Below the pieces are notes generated by a model, which was given only the letters and a program-made list of their open reading frames with translations, did no database searches and was not told the origin of the DNA. Both the position numbers and the translations under genes were made by a program. This document shows, in pieces, positions 56,928-64,000 of a DNA stretch of 64,000 nucleotides (the stretch's first letter is position 1; each line of letters opens with the position of its first letter). This DNA comes from JANXUC01 sp043782485 (GTDB taxonomy: Bacteria > Acidobacteriota > Terriglobia > Terriglobales > Acidobacteriaceae): contig JAYWAL010000101.1 in NCBI GenBank assembly GCA_043782485.1, positions 6,477-70,476 on the forward strand, written 5' to 3'.

Positions 56928-59043
56928 TTCCCATCTGCGTTAAAAGGAACGCGTAGTCGAATGCCGCGTCTTTGATCCGGTCGTAGCGTCCGGAGGCCCC
57001 GCCGTGGCCTGCGGGACCCATGTTGGTCTTCATCAGCAGCAGGTTGTGATCCTTGCGGGTGGCGCGCATTTTGGCCACATACTTGGCTGGTTCCCAGTAC
57101 ATAACCTGGCTGTCATTGAAAGAAGTGCGAACCAGGATGTTGGGGTAAGGCTTGTCCTCAATGTTGTCGTAGGGCGAATAGGAGAGCATGTAGTCGAAAG
57201 CGGCCTTCTCTTTCGGGTTGCCCCATTCTTCCCACTCGCCAACCGTGAGCGGCAGTGACTCATCGAGTTCCGTATTGATAACATCAACGAACGGTACGCC
57301 GACAATCGCAGCGTGGAAAAGGTCCGGCCGCATGTTGAGCACCGCGCCCATCAGCAGTCCGCCCGCGCTGCGGCCTTCAATGGTAAGGCGGTCTTTGGAG
57401 CCGTAACCGTGGCCCACCAGGTATTCGGCGCTGGCGATGAAATCTGTAAACGTGTTTTTCTTGTGCATCATGCGGCCGTCTTCGTGCCAGGCCTTGCCCA
57501 GCTCTCCGCCGCCGCGAATGTGCGCGACTGCCACGGTCACGCCACGGTCCACCAGGCTGAACACGTTGGAGTTGAAGGAGACATCATTGGAAATACCATA
57601 AGAGCCGTATCCGCCAAGATAGATAGCTCCCTTGCCATCGAGCTTGGCGTTCTTTAAATGGACCACGGAGATGGGAACCTTCACGCCATCGGTCGCCGTC
57701 GCGAAGAGTTGCTCGACCTGATAGCGCGCCGGGTCGTATCCGCCGGGAACTTCTTTCTGCTTGAGCAGCGTGGACTTCGCGCTGGCCACGTCGTATTCGA
57801 AAACCGAGGCCGGCGTGATGAAAGACTGGTAGCCATACCGAAACTTTGGCGTGTCATATTCACGGTTGACGTAGGAATAAGCAATGTAAGCGGGTTCGGG
57901 AAAGTCGACGCGCCGTGATTGCCCATCGGGCAGGCTGGTGACGCGCATTTGCGGCAGCCCGCCCTCGCGCTCATAGGTGATGTAGTAATTCTTGAAAAAG
58001 TCGATGTCATCCAGCATGACTGCGGCGCGCTGTGGAACAACTTCCTGCCAGTTCGCCGAGCGCGGGTCGGCGACGGGAGCCTTGACCATGCGAAAATTGC
58101 GCCCCGCATCGTTGGTCCGGATATAGAAAAAATCACCGTTGTGCTCTGGATAATACTCAACGTCTTGCTTGCGCGGTTCCATCACCTTCCATTCCGCCAT
58201 GGGCTGGTCGGCGGAAATATAGCGCACCTCGCTGGTGGTATGGCTACCGGAGACCAGAAAGATGTACGCTTTGCTGCGGGTTCGTCCGGCTTCCACTTCG
58301 AAGCGCTCGTCTTTCTCTTCGTAAACCAGTTCGTCAGCCCCGGCGGTTCCCACGGTGTGCCGATACAAGCGATACTGCCGCTTGCTCACCGCATCTTCGA
58401 CGGTATAGAACACCGTCTTGTTGTCATTCGCCCAAACCACCGAGCCGACGCGGTCAGCGTGATCGGACAGCAGCGTGCCGGTTCGCAAGTCTTTCACCAC
58501 CAGGGTGAATTGACGGAACCCGGTGTTGTCGACGCTATAGGCCAGCAGATTTCCGTCATCGCTCACAGCAAATGCCGCAACTGATACAAACGCCTGGCCT
58601 TTGGCCAGTTCATTTACGTCCAGCACAACTTCTTCGGCCGCATCCATGCTGTTCTTTTTTCGGCAACGAATGCCATACTGCTTGCCAGCTTCGGAACGCG
58701 TGTAATAAAAATATTCGCCTTCTTTGTAGGGAACCTCGACGTCAGTCTCCTTTACGCGGCCCAGCATCTCGTCGTAAAGCTTTTTCTGAAATGCTTCAGT
58801 CGGTTTCATCAGCGCATCGGTATAGGCATTCTCGGTTTCAAGATACGCCTTCACCTCAGGATTCGGCTTGTCGCGCAGCCAGAAGTAGTTGTCCACCAGT
58901 TTGCGTCCATGAATCTCCGTGACCTTCGGAACTTTCTTTGCGATAGGCGGCGCGGGTTTCGCGACATTGACCGTCGTTCGTGCAATTGCGGCGGAGAGCA
59001 ATAAACCAGCGGATAGAAGGGAATAGGTCATAGCGCGATTCAT
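56917..59043 (-). CDS. Secreted prolyl oligopeptidase-family (S9A) serine peptidase
   Basis: 708 residues; AAGGAG lies 6 bases before the ATG. Signal peptide (YSLLSAGLLLSAAIART), then a seven-bladed propeller (VVWANDNKTVFYTVEDAV, HTTSEVRYISADQPMAEWKVM). The alpha/beta-hydrolase part has GRSAGGLLMGAVLNMRP (nucleophile Ser in GxSxGG), TSFNDSQVMYWEPAKY (the Asp position) and MGPAGHGGASGRYD (catalytic His). This is the oligopeptidase B/prolyl oligopeptidase fold. It cleaves short peptides, probably in the periplasm. The family call is firm; the P1 preference is not. Confidence 0.92.
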   Translation of the reverse strand: MNRAMTYSLLSAGLLLSAAIARTTVNVAKPAPPIAKKVPKVTEIHGRKLVDNYFWLRDKPNPEVKAYLETENAYTDALMKPTEAFQKKLYDEMLGRVKETDVEVPYKEGEYFYYTRSEAGKQYGIRCRKKNSMDAAEEVVLDVNELAKGQAFVSVAAFAVSDDGNLLAYSVDNTGFRQFTLVVKDLRTGTLLSDHADRVGSVVWANDNKTVFYTVEDAVSKRQYRLYRHTVGTAGADELVYEEKDERFEVEAGRTRSKAYIFLVSGSHTTSEVRYISADQPMAEWKVMEPRKQDVEYYPEHNGDFFYIRTNDAGRNFRMVKAPVADPRSANWQEVVPQRAAVMLDDIDFFKNYYITYEREGGLPQMRVTSLPDGQSRRVDFPEPAYIAYSYVNREYDTPKFRYGYQSFITPASVFEYDVASAKSTLLKQKEVPGGYDPARYQVEQLFATATDGVKVPISVVHLKNAKLDGKGAIYLGGYGSYGISNDVSFNSNVFSLVDRGVTVAVAHIRGGGELGKAWHEDGRMMHKKNTFTDFIASAEYLVGHGYGSKDRLTIEGRSAGGLLMGAVLNMRPDLFHAAIVGVPFVDVINTELDESLPLTVGEWEEWGNPKEKAAFDYMLSYSPYDNIEDKPYPNILVRTSFNDSQVMYWEPAKYVAKMRATRKDHNLLLMKTNMGPAGHGGASGRYDRIKDAAFDYAFLLTQMGISQ

Positions 59044-59467
59044 CAGAACTCCTTAAAGAACGGCCCAGCGAAAGTATATCCGAGGAGTTCATTCGCCGTT
59101 TTTAGAGCGGGCTTTTCGGTGGAATGCGACCACTTTGAGCGCCGACTGGTTTGTGCTTCGAAAAATGTTCCACGTGGAACATTTTGTGAAAGCTGTTTCC
59201 GTCGTCTTATGTGCAAAACTTTGCGGTTTATGGGTAAAGTTGTTCCACTTTTACTGCCGAGCGAGGCGCTGGGGCGCAGCCACTCCCGCGATCTCACGGG
59301 AAAGTCCAAAGAAGCCGTTTTTAGCTTGAGGGGAGCATCTTGCCACATTGTGGAGGGCCCGTTGTTTGCCAGGTGGTTTGAGATACAATCAGCGGCTAAG
59401 CTAGCCTCTGGCCGGGGACACCTTCTTGGACACGGACGGGACTGGTTCGGGAGAGGGGACTACCCAA
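59044..59467. other. 424-base divergent intergenic region containing a parS-type palindrome
   Basis: Between the S9 peptidase start and the first tandem secreted paralog. It holds the perfect parS-like 16-mer (59166-59181) and a second, imperfect GTTCCAC-containing stretch near 59240. No two-box promoter was supported. Confidence 0.6.
59166..59181. other. parS-type ParB binding site
   Basis: TGTTCCACGTGGAACA is a perfect 16-base palindrome, extended by AAAA and TTTT to 24 bases (59162-59185). It matches the bacterial chromosomal parS consensus (TGTT-N-CACGTG-A/G-AACA), which ParB binds to nucleate the segregation complex. An exact 16-base match by chance is very unlikely. It lies in an intergenic region, as most parS sites do, near the replication origin. 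No parAB or oriC genes are in the window. Confidence 0.65.
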
Positions 59468-60490
59468 ATGCCTAGTCGTTCAAAGGTCGTATTTTTCGGT
59501 ACCTCCGCACTTGTGTCCGTGATTCTTCTCGCGACACTATCATTGGCCCAATTTCAGAATCCCCTGGCAGCCGCGAAAGACGCGTATAAGAAAGCGCGTC
59601 AACAGCAACAACAGCAACAACAACAGCAACAACAGAAACCGGCTTCGCAGCCGCAGGCCGGCGCTGCACCGGGTGCAACGCCAAACCCGGCCCCTGCTGC
59701 TGACGCGGCCGCTCCCTGGACCCCTCCAGCCGACGGCGGGCCAGCTCCGGTGGCTCTCGATCCCGCGAAGATGCCCGACGTCATCGGTGTGCGCGTCGGT
59801 ATGACTCCGCAGGCAGCGCTGCTGGCGCTGCGCAAACAATACCCTGCGGATCGCTATACCGAGATGAAGGTCGATTGGTGGCCGGAAGCTAAGAAGCCGG
59901 ACTACGGCTACAACATCACGGGCACCGATCCGCTCGCGACTCCCGATGCCTATCTGTCTTTCACGGCGCCGCCCAATCCGCAGGTCGTGTGGAAGGTTGC
60001 GCGTTTCACGTATCACATGCACATCAACCATGCCACGCTGCTCACCGCCCTGCGAGAGAAGTACGGCAAAGAGACGATTGCCTTTACCGATGGGGGCGAG
60101 AGACTGAAGGAGGATCGCGGGATTGCCAATCTTTATTGGCTTTTTGACGAGGGCGGCAATCGCGCTCCCATGCCTCCCGCAGGAAAATTTCCAGGGTCCG
60201 GCAGTCTTCAGGATTGTGCTGGTGCGCCCTTCTTTCTAAATCCGCAGCCAATCATGCCCGTAGAGCTGGGTCAAATCTATAACAATCCGGGACTTCCATG
60301 CGGCGATTTCGTCTGGCTTCACATTCACATTGACCAGGGAGAAATTGTGGAGAGGTCGTTCACGGAGATGGTCGATGTCCCGCTGGGCAGGCGCACCGCG
60401 CAAGCCTCCGCGCAGTGGAAGCATGACCGGGATGAAAAGGCGCGGAAAGAGGATCTGGAGAGGTCGAAGTCAGCAAAGCCGGTTTTTTGA
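59468..60490 (+). CDS. Secreted protein with polyglutamine tract (first of tandem pair)
   Basis: 340 residues from ATG 59468. Signal peptide (VFFGTSALVSVILLATLSLAQ), then a charged helix and a run of 12 Gln (residues 45-56) followed by a Pro/Ala-rich linker. The folded part begins DPAKMPDVIGVRVGMTPQAALLALRKQYPADR and contains CAGAPFF and GLPCGDFVWLHIHI with two Cys. It ends in a charged tail finishing KPVF, as does the next gene (GPVF). I do not recognise the family; the -PDVIGV-x-GMTPQ- motif is shared by the two. Probably periplasmic. Tandem duplication 60 bases apart. Confidence 0.65.
   Translation: MPSRSKVVFFGTSALVSVILLATLSLAQFQNPLAAAKDAYKKARQQQQQQQQQQQQKPASQPQAGAAPGATPNPAPAADAAAPWTPPADGGPAPVALDPAKMPDVIGVRVGMTPQAALLALRKQYPADRYTEMKVDWWPEAKKPDYGYNITGTDPLATPDAYLSFTAPPNPQVVWKVARFTYHMHINHATLLTALREKYGKETIAFTDGGERLKEDRGIANLYWLFDEGGNRAPMPPAGKFPGSGSLQDCAGAPFFLNPQPIMPVELGQIYNNPGLPCGDFVWLHIHIDQGEIVERSFTEMVDVPLGRRTAQASAQWKHDRDEKARKEDLERSKSAKPVF
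59600..59635. repeat. CAA/CAG microsatellite encoding 12 glutamines
   Basis: A trinucleotide tract of mixed CAA and CAG codons in frame, near the N-terminus of the secreted protein. Replication slippage here would add or remove glutamines without shifting frame. Confidence 0.9.
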
Positions 60491-60563
60491 TTTGCGAACA
60501 TAAGCGATCTGGTCTTTGGGAGACTTTGAGAGCCTAAGAGAGACGAATTGTGGAGGCCTTTTG

Positions 60564-61403
60564 ATGCCCTTTGCGACGGCGTTGCAAGCGCGGTTCCATC
60601 CGCTGAAAACCTGCGTCCTACTCATGAGCCTTGCGGCGCTCACGGCCGCCGGTTACCCCCAATCGTCCGCGTCTTCATCTTCGACCCCAGCCCCGCCCCC
60701 AAACTATGCGGCCCTCCCGGACATCCTCGGCATCAAGCCGGGCATGCCAGCGCAGCAGGCCTACGAACTGCTCAAGGCGCATAGTCCAAAATCCAAGATC
60801 GTCATCGGGCAATACCCCATGCCCGGGGTCAGCGAGAAGCCAGTGCCGACCGCTATGGCGGTGAGCGTCCTGGACGCCGATCCCGCCGAGTACGTGGTTC
60901 TCCTCCTCACGCCCCCGCCCGCCAAGCAGGTCGTCTGGTCCGTGAGCCGCACCTTTGAGATGGACCGCAACAAGCCGCTTTTAACCAGCAAAGTCCTGGC
61001 CGGCCTGCGCCAAAAGTATGGGCCGGAAGTGGGCGAGCGCTTCTGGGCATTTGACGAGCAAGGGCAGCGCAACGAGAGCGTCGGCCCGAAAGGATTGAAC
61101 TGCCCCGGAAGGGTGATTGGCCTCAACGTGGCAGGCCCGAATTCCATGGTCACTGAGGTTGTGTCGTCCCTGCTCTCGGTTCCTCTGGCTTCTACGAACC
61201 CTTGCTACTCGTTTGTGGCGGTCAGCGCTGTGTTCAACGGGCCGAATCCGGAATACGTGTTTCACGTTGATGTAGAGCTCACCGATTGGGCACTGGGCCA
61301 GCGCGCGCAACAGGCCTACCAGGCCTTCGTGGCCAACGCCAATGCGGCGAAGCAGAAAAACGAACTTGAAAAGGCTAAGAAGCGAGACGGACCGGTGTTT
61401 TGA
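60564..61403 (+). CDS. Secreted protein (second of tandem pair)
   Basis: 279 residues from ATG 60564, with GGAGG 7 bases upstream. Signal peptide (LKTCVLLMSLAALTAAG) then a Ser/Pro-rich stretch and the motif LPDILGIKPGMPAQQAYELLKAHSPKSK, paralogous to the upstream gene. Later GLNCPGRVIGLNVAGP and STNPCYSFVAV supply two Cys at positions like those in the paralog. It ends KRDGPVF. The polyGln tract is absent. Function unknown; likely periplasmic. Similarity to its neighbour is clear over the central domain. Confidence 0.68.
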   Translation: MPFATALQARFHPLKTCVLLMSLAALTAAGYPQSSASSSSTPAPPPNYAALPDILGIKPGMPAQQAYELLKAHSPKSKIVIGQYPMPGVSEKPVPTAMAVSVLDADPAEYVVLLLTPPPAKQVVWSVSRTFEMDRNKPLLTSKVLAGLRQKYGPEVGERFWAFDEQGQRNESVGPKGLNCPGRVIGLNVAGPNSMVTEVVSSLLSVPLASTNPCYSFVAVSAVFNGPNPEYVFHVDVELTDWALGQRAQQAYQAFVANANAAKQKNELEKAKKRDGPVF

Positions 61404-61537
61404 AGCTCCACCGTATCGCTGCACGTGGAGCTAGGTCGCAGATTGCAAATGTGGAATACCATCGTGGGATAGGGCCGTTTGAGCCAAAAGTAGGTTTTGA
61501 GTGAGGATGTAAGAGCCTGGACCGCCAGCTATAGCTA

Positions 61538-62533
61538 CTACCTCACTAGCGGTGTGATCGCTTCCGCGACTCCAACGTATTTGTCCGCGCCTCCGTAATA
61601 AAGCAGAAGACGTTTCGGTTCTTTAATCAGACCTTCCACAAATACGACGTTGGGGACTTGCCCCTCTTTTTCCCACGATTGTTCCGGCGCAAAGACAGGC
61701 TGTGAGCTTCGCCAAAGGAGTTTGCTGGGATCCTTACGGTCAAAGATGGCGATTCCTGTGCGGTAAACCAGATGCTCGTCGGCACCGTTGTAAATGAGCA
61801 CGATACCCTTGTCGGTCATGAACGGAGGGGGTCCCGGTTCCACTACGCGAGCGTCGAATTGCCCCGGTCGTGCGGCCAGCACTGGCGTTTTGGTGGCCTC
61901 CGTCCAGTGGATGAGGTCCTTGGAATACGACAGGCCCATTTGATCAAGGCCGTCCGACGAAGTGCCCAGCCAATACATCCAATACTTCCCGTGAATCTTC
62001 TTGGATAGGATGGCACCGGACTTCGTCCAGCGTTTGTTCCAATTCCCTTGATAGGCCGGCAGGAGAATTCCCTTACGCTTCCAGCTCACCAGATCGGGCG
62101 ACGCAGCCAGGCATAGCTGCGCATCTTTTTTGTTGTACCCGGTGTAGGTGAGAAAAAACGTCTTTCCGATCCTGATCAGCCGCGGATCTTCAACGCCGCC
62201 ATTTTCCTCATACGGCGCTTCCGGAGAGAGGACTGGCTCCGGGCGGGAGGTGAAGTGGATTCCGTCCCTGCTCGAAGCGTAGCCGAGCCGGGACGTGCCG
62301 TTGGCATCCTGCGCACGGTACAGCATAACGATCTTGTTTCCCTGGCGAATGACGCCGGGGTTGAAGGTCCCTGCCGATTGCCAAGAAGTTCCGGAAGGAG
62401 AAATGATCGGCTCCGCCAAAACGCGGTGCCAGGGCGCCCCTTCCGCTCGAACTTCCTGCGCAGCCGCGGGCGAGGAGATGCCAATGAGCCAACAGCTGAA
62501 AACCGAAAGGAACAGAGTCTGCGCCTTATTCAT
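61538..62533 (-). CDS. Secreted GH130-like glycosidase/phosphorylase
   Basis: 331 residues with a signal peptide (LFLSVFSCWLIGISSPAAAQ). Five-bladed propeller pattern: GTFNPGVIRQGNKIVMLYRAQDANGTSRLGYASSRDGIHF, NGGVEDPRLIRIGKTFFLTYTGYN (the EDPR signature), FMTDKGIVLIYNGADEH, and YYGGADKYVGVAEA near the end. These are hallmarks of GH130, mostly mannoside phosphorylases and mannosidases. The secreted location suggests a hydrolase or a binding role, since phosphorolysis is usually cytoplasmic. GDP-mannose chemistry in the EPS cluster is a loose link. Flanked by intergenic repeats, alone on the minus strand. Confidence 0.8.
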   Translation of the reverse strand: MNKAQTLFLSVFSCWLIGISSPAAAQEVRAEGAPWHRVLAEPIISPSGTSWQSAGTFNPGVIRQGNKIVMLYRAQDANGTSRLGYASSRDGIHFTSRPEPVLSPEAPYEENGGVEDPRLIRIGKTFFLTYTGYNKKDAQLCLAASPDLVSWKRKGILLPAYQGNWNKRWTKSGAILSKKIHGKYWMYWLGTSSDGLDQMGLSYSKDLIHWTEATKTPVLAARPGQFDARVVEPGPPPFMTDKGIVLIYNGADEHLVYRTGIAIFDRKDPSKLLWRSSQPVFAPEQSWEKEGQVPNVVFVEGLIKEPKRLLLYYGGADKYVGVAEAITPLVR

Positions 62534-62647
62534 TTGGTCCGCACCTTCAGGTGGTGACTATACTGTGTTATGGGTCGCAAGTCAGCCACCCTGCTGGCGA
62601 ATCGTTTCGATGAATGCCTTTCGCAGGTGAGATCCCCTCTTACCTCG

Positions 62648-62700
62648 GGGGCTAAAGCCCCTTGATTTTTGGGCGGGGTTCACCGGGCTGAAGCCCGGTG
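62648..62700. repeat. REP-like paired hairpin element
   Basis: Two palindromes, GGGGC-TAAA-GCCCC (62648-62661) and CACCGGGCT-GA-AGCCCGGTG (62681-62700, a perfect 9-base stem), lie 19 bases apart in the 308-base gap at 62534-62841. The GGGCTAAAGCCC and GGGCTGAAGCCC cores are typical of intergenic repeats remembered from Acidobacteriota genomes. Nothing else was found in this gap. Confidence 0.7.
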
Positions 62701-62841
62701 CTACCGTGTCGGGTGGTGGGATGAATTACCTGGCGCTGCGGGCCATGGCGGGGATTTAGGGGCATCCTGTGCGTTCCCGGTTTCAAGATTGGGGTCACTT
62801 CCGTCTCTCCCCGATTTCTTCTGTCCCCGATTTCTCCAGTG

Positions 62842-64000
62842 CTAGTGACGGATGCGCGTTTGATTGAGTAAGGCGACACCGTCCAAAGGATCGGTGAGCC
62901 GCAGATCGTCGCGGATGACTCCCGGTTGGCTTAGGAGACCGTCCTCGTCGACGAAGTTCAATCGCGAATTGCGCAAATACGAGTACACAGGGACCAGGAG
63001 CGGGTCAGGCGCTCCGGTCGCGACATTGTAAACATCGATGTACGAGAGGGTCAGTATGGCCGGTGCGGTCGGAACGACATTCGGGTTCTTCCAGATGTTG
63101 TCTTCGAAGGTCGCGCTCAGGTTCGCGCTGTACGGCCCGTCGAATGGGCCGTGGGTAATGAACGGCGTGGCAAGAGACCCAAGATAGCCTATGGGGAAGT
63201 CTGCGGGGTCCGGGTTTGTCCAGTATTCGGTCGTGCTCCTGAACTCAAAGCCCGAATCGATGGAGAACGGGTAGCCAGAGTTGTCGACAAAACGGTTGTC
63301 GTGCACATTGACCGACAGGTTCATGGTTTGGAGGTACGGGTAATGGCCGCCGCCGAACAGCGCAAATTGCAGGCCGTTGACGTTGTTCGAGACGTCGTTA
63401 CCCTCCAATACCACCTCCATCTGGTTGCCCAACTCGCTGGCCGTCGGATTGATCGGGTAGGGCAACTCCTCGAGCGGGTTCGCCCCCATCTCAAGCTGTT
63501 CGATGGCGAGGGAGGCGCCAAAGATAGTCACGCCTTCGTAGTTATTGGTGACGCTATTGCCGCCGATGTAGAGTTTTGACGGATTGCTCGATGTGCCGGC
63601 GGCGAACAGCATCCCGCCGTCGTGCACAACATTGCCAATGATCCGGCCGCTGCATTCGGAGCCGGCCATAGCGGTAAAACTGACGTGTTCCACCAGGTTG
63701 TTGCGAACCGTAATTCGCTGCGTCCGGTTGATGAACATTCCATACTGTGAGTTGAACTGCTCGTCGATCACCAGACCTTCGACGACCGTGCCGTCGGCCA
63801 ACCCTCCATCCTTGGTCGGACCGACGTAGATCACCGCGTTATCGAGCGCGCTCAGGCGCAGGGTGTCCACGGTCACCGTCGTCGCGGTACCAGCACGCGG
63901 GGCAACGGGATAACGGCCGGCATATTCCATGACGCCAGCACCGTGCAGCGTCAGGTTGGGTACGTTGAGCACCAGGGGCAGGAGCTCTGGTGGTCGTGTC
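62842..64000 (-). CDS. Right-handed beta-helix protein, truncated at the window edge
   Basis: The frame runs open to the edge at 64000, so the 5' end lies outside; about 386 residues are visible. The sequence is a ladder of short strands and Asn-rich turns (LTLHGAGVMEYAGRYP, ITVRNNLVEHVSFTAMAG, GNVVHDGGMLFAAGTSS, IYIGGNSVTNNYEGV-like, VVLEGNDVSNNVNGLQFALFGGG), the hallmark of Pfam beta-helix/NosD-type proteins. The C-terminus (LNQTRIRH) is complete. Substrate unknown; polysaccharide binding or cleavage is the usual role. It is not closely similar to the two EPS-locus beta-helix proteins. Confidence 0.75.
   Translation of the reverse strand, partial: TRPPELLPLVLNVPNLTLHGAGVMEYAGRYPVAPRAGTATTVTVDTLRLSALDNAVIYVGPTKDGGLADGTVVEGLVIDEQFNSQYGMFINRTQRITVRNNLVEHVSFTAMAGSECSGRIIGNVVHDGGMLFAAGTSSNPSKLYIGGNSVTNNYEGVTIFGASLAIEQLEMGANPLEELPYPINPTASELGNQMEVVLEGNDVSNNVNGLQFALFGGGHYPYLQTMNLSVNVHDNRFVDNSGYPFSIDSGFEFRSTTEYWTNPDPADFPIGYLGSLATPFITHGPFDGPYSANLSATFEDNIWKNPNVVPTAPAILTLSYIDVYNVATGAPDPLLVPVYSYLRNSRLNFVDEDGLLSQPGVIRDDLRLTDPLDGVALLNQTRIRH

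Overview
The window looks like a piece of an Acidobacteriota chromosome (Terriglobia-like), GC-rich and densely coded. This rests on family resemblance: an exosortase-type exopolysaccharide locus, secreted FG-GAP and beta-helix proteins with Ig-like domains, a large TonB receptor with an N-terminal carboxypeptidase-regulatory-like domain, many small secreted lineage-specific proteins, and GGGCTAAAGCCC-type intergenic hairpins. No rRNA, tRNA, CRISPR array, phage or insertion sequence was found.

Layout. 1-1.8 kb: two tandem secreted FG-GAP/Ig-like proteins, the first cut by the window edge. 1.8-5.9 kb (minus): exosortase, EpsI-like protein and a TPR lipoprotein, coupled by ATGA overlaps and preceded by a good sigma70-type promoter. 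6.1-19.8 kb (plus): one long operon with an AAA+ regulator lacking the GAFTGA loop, outer-membrane export protein, outer-membrane barrel, chain-length protein, ExeA-like ATPase, tyrosine kinase, initiating sugar-phosphate transferase, glycosyltransferase, O-antigen ligase/polymerase, AsnB-like amidotransferase and sulfotransferase. 19.8-30.1 kb (minus): flippase, a second sulfotransferase, two large beta-helix proteins, a glycosyltransferase and an AlgD-like GDP-mannose 6-dehydrogenase. 30.4-35.8 kb (plus): heparinase/alginate-lyase-like protein, a second AsnB-like protein and a polysaccharide deacetylase. 35.8-39.2 kb (minus): a compact sulfate-activation operon (ATP sulfurylase-APS kinase fusion, TauE/SafE-type permease, CysQ-like PAP phosphatase).

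Read together, 1.8-39.2 kb encodes synthesis, modification and export of a polymer. The gene content predicts a uronate-containing chain (GDP-mannuronate from AlgD), possibly amidated (two AsnB-like enzymes), deacetylated and O-sulfated (two sulfotransferases supplied with PAPS by a linked operon). A sulfated, exosortase-linked exopolysaccharide is the most interesting system here. It is an inference from gene content, not shown chemically.

39.6-64 kb is more ordinary accessory sequence: a phosphopantetheinyl transferase; a GT2 enzyme; two duplicated pairs of small LuxR-type HTH proteins (one pair nested in two frames); a TonB receptor/secreted phosphoesterase/beta-propeller operon; a GAF membrane protein next to a Sel1-repeat membrane protein; a PilZ protein; an RHH-like/SRPBCC-like operon with an apparently leaderless, operator-overlapped promoter; a CPBP protease; an S9 peptidase; a perfect 16-bp parS-type palindrome; tandem secreted paralogs; a GH130-like protein; and a beta-helix protein running off the right edge. 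Five loci carry tandem repeats with a unit of exactly 15 bp.
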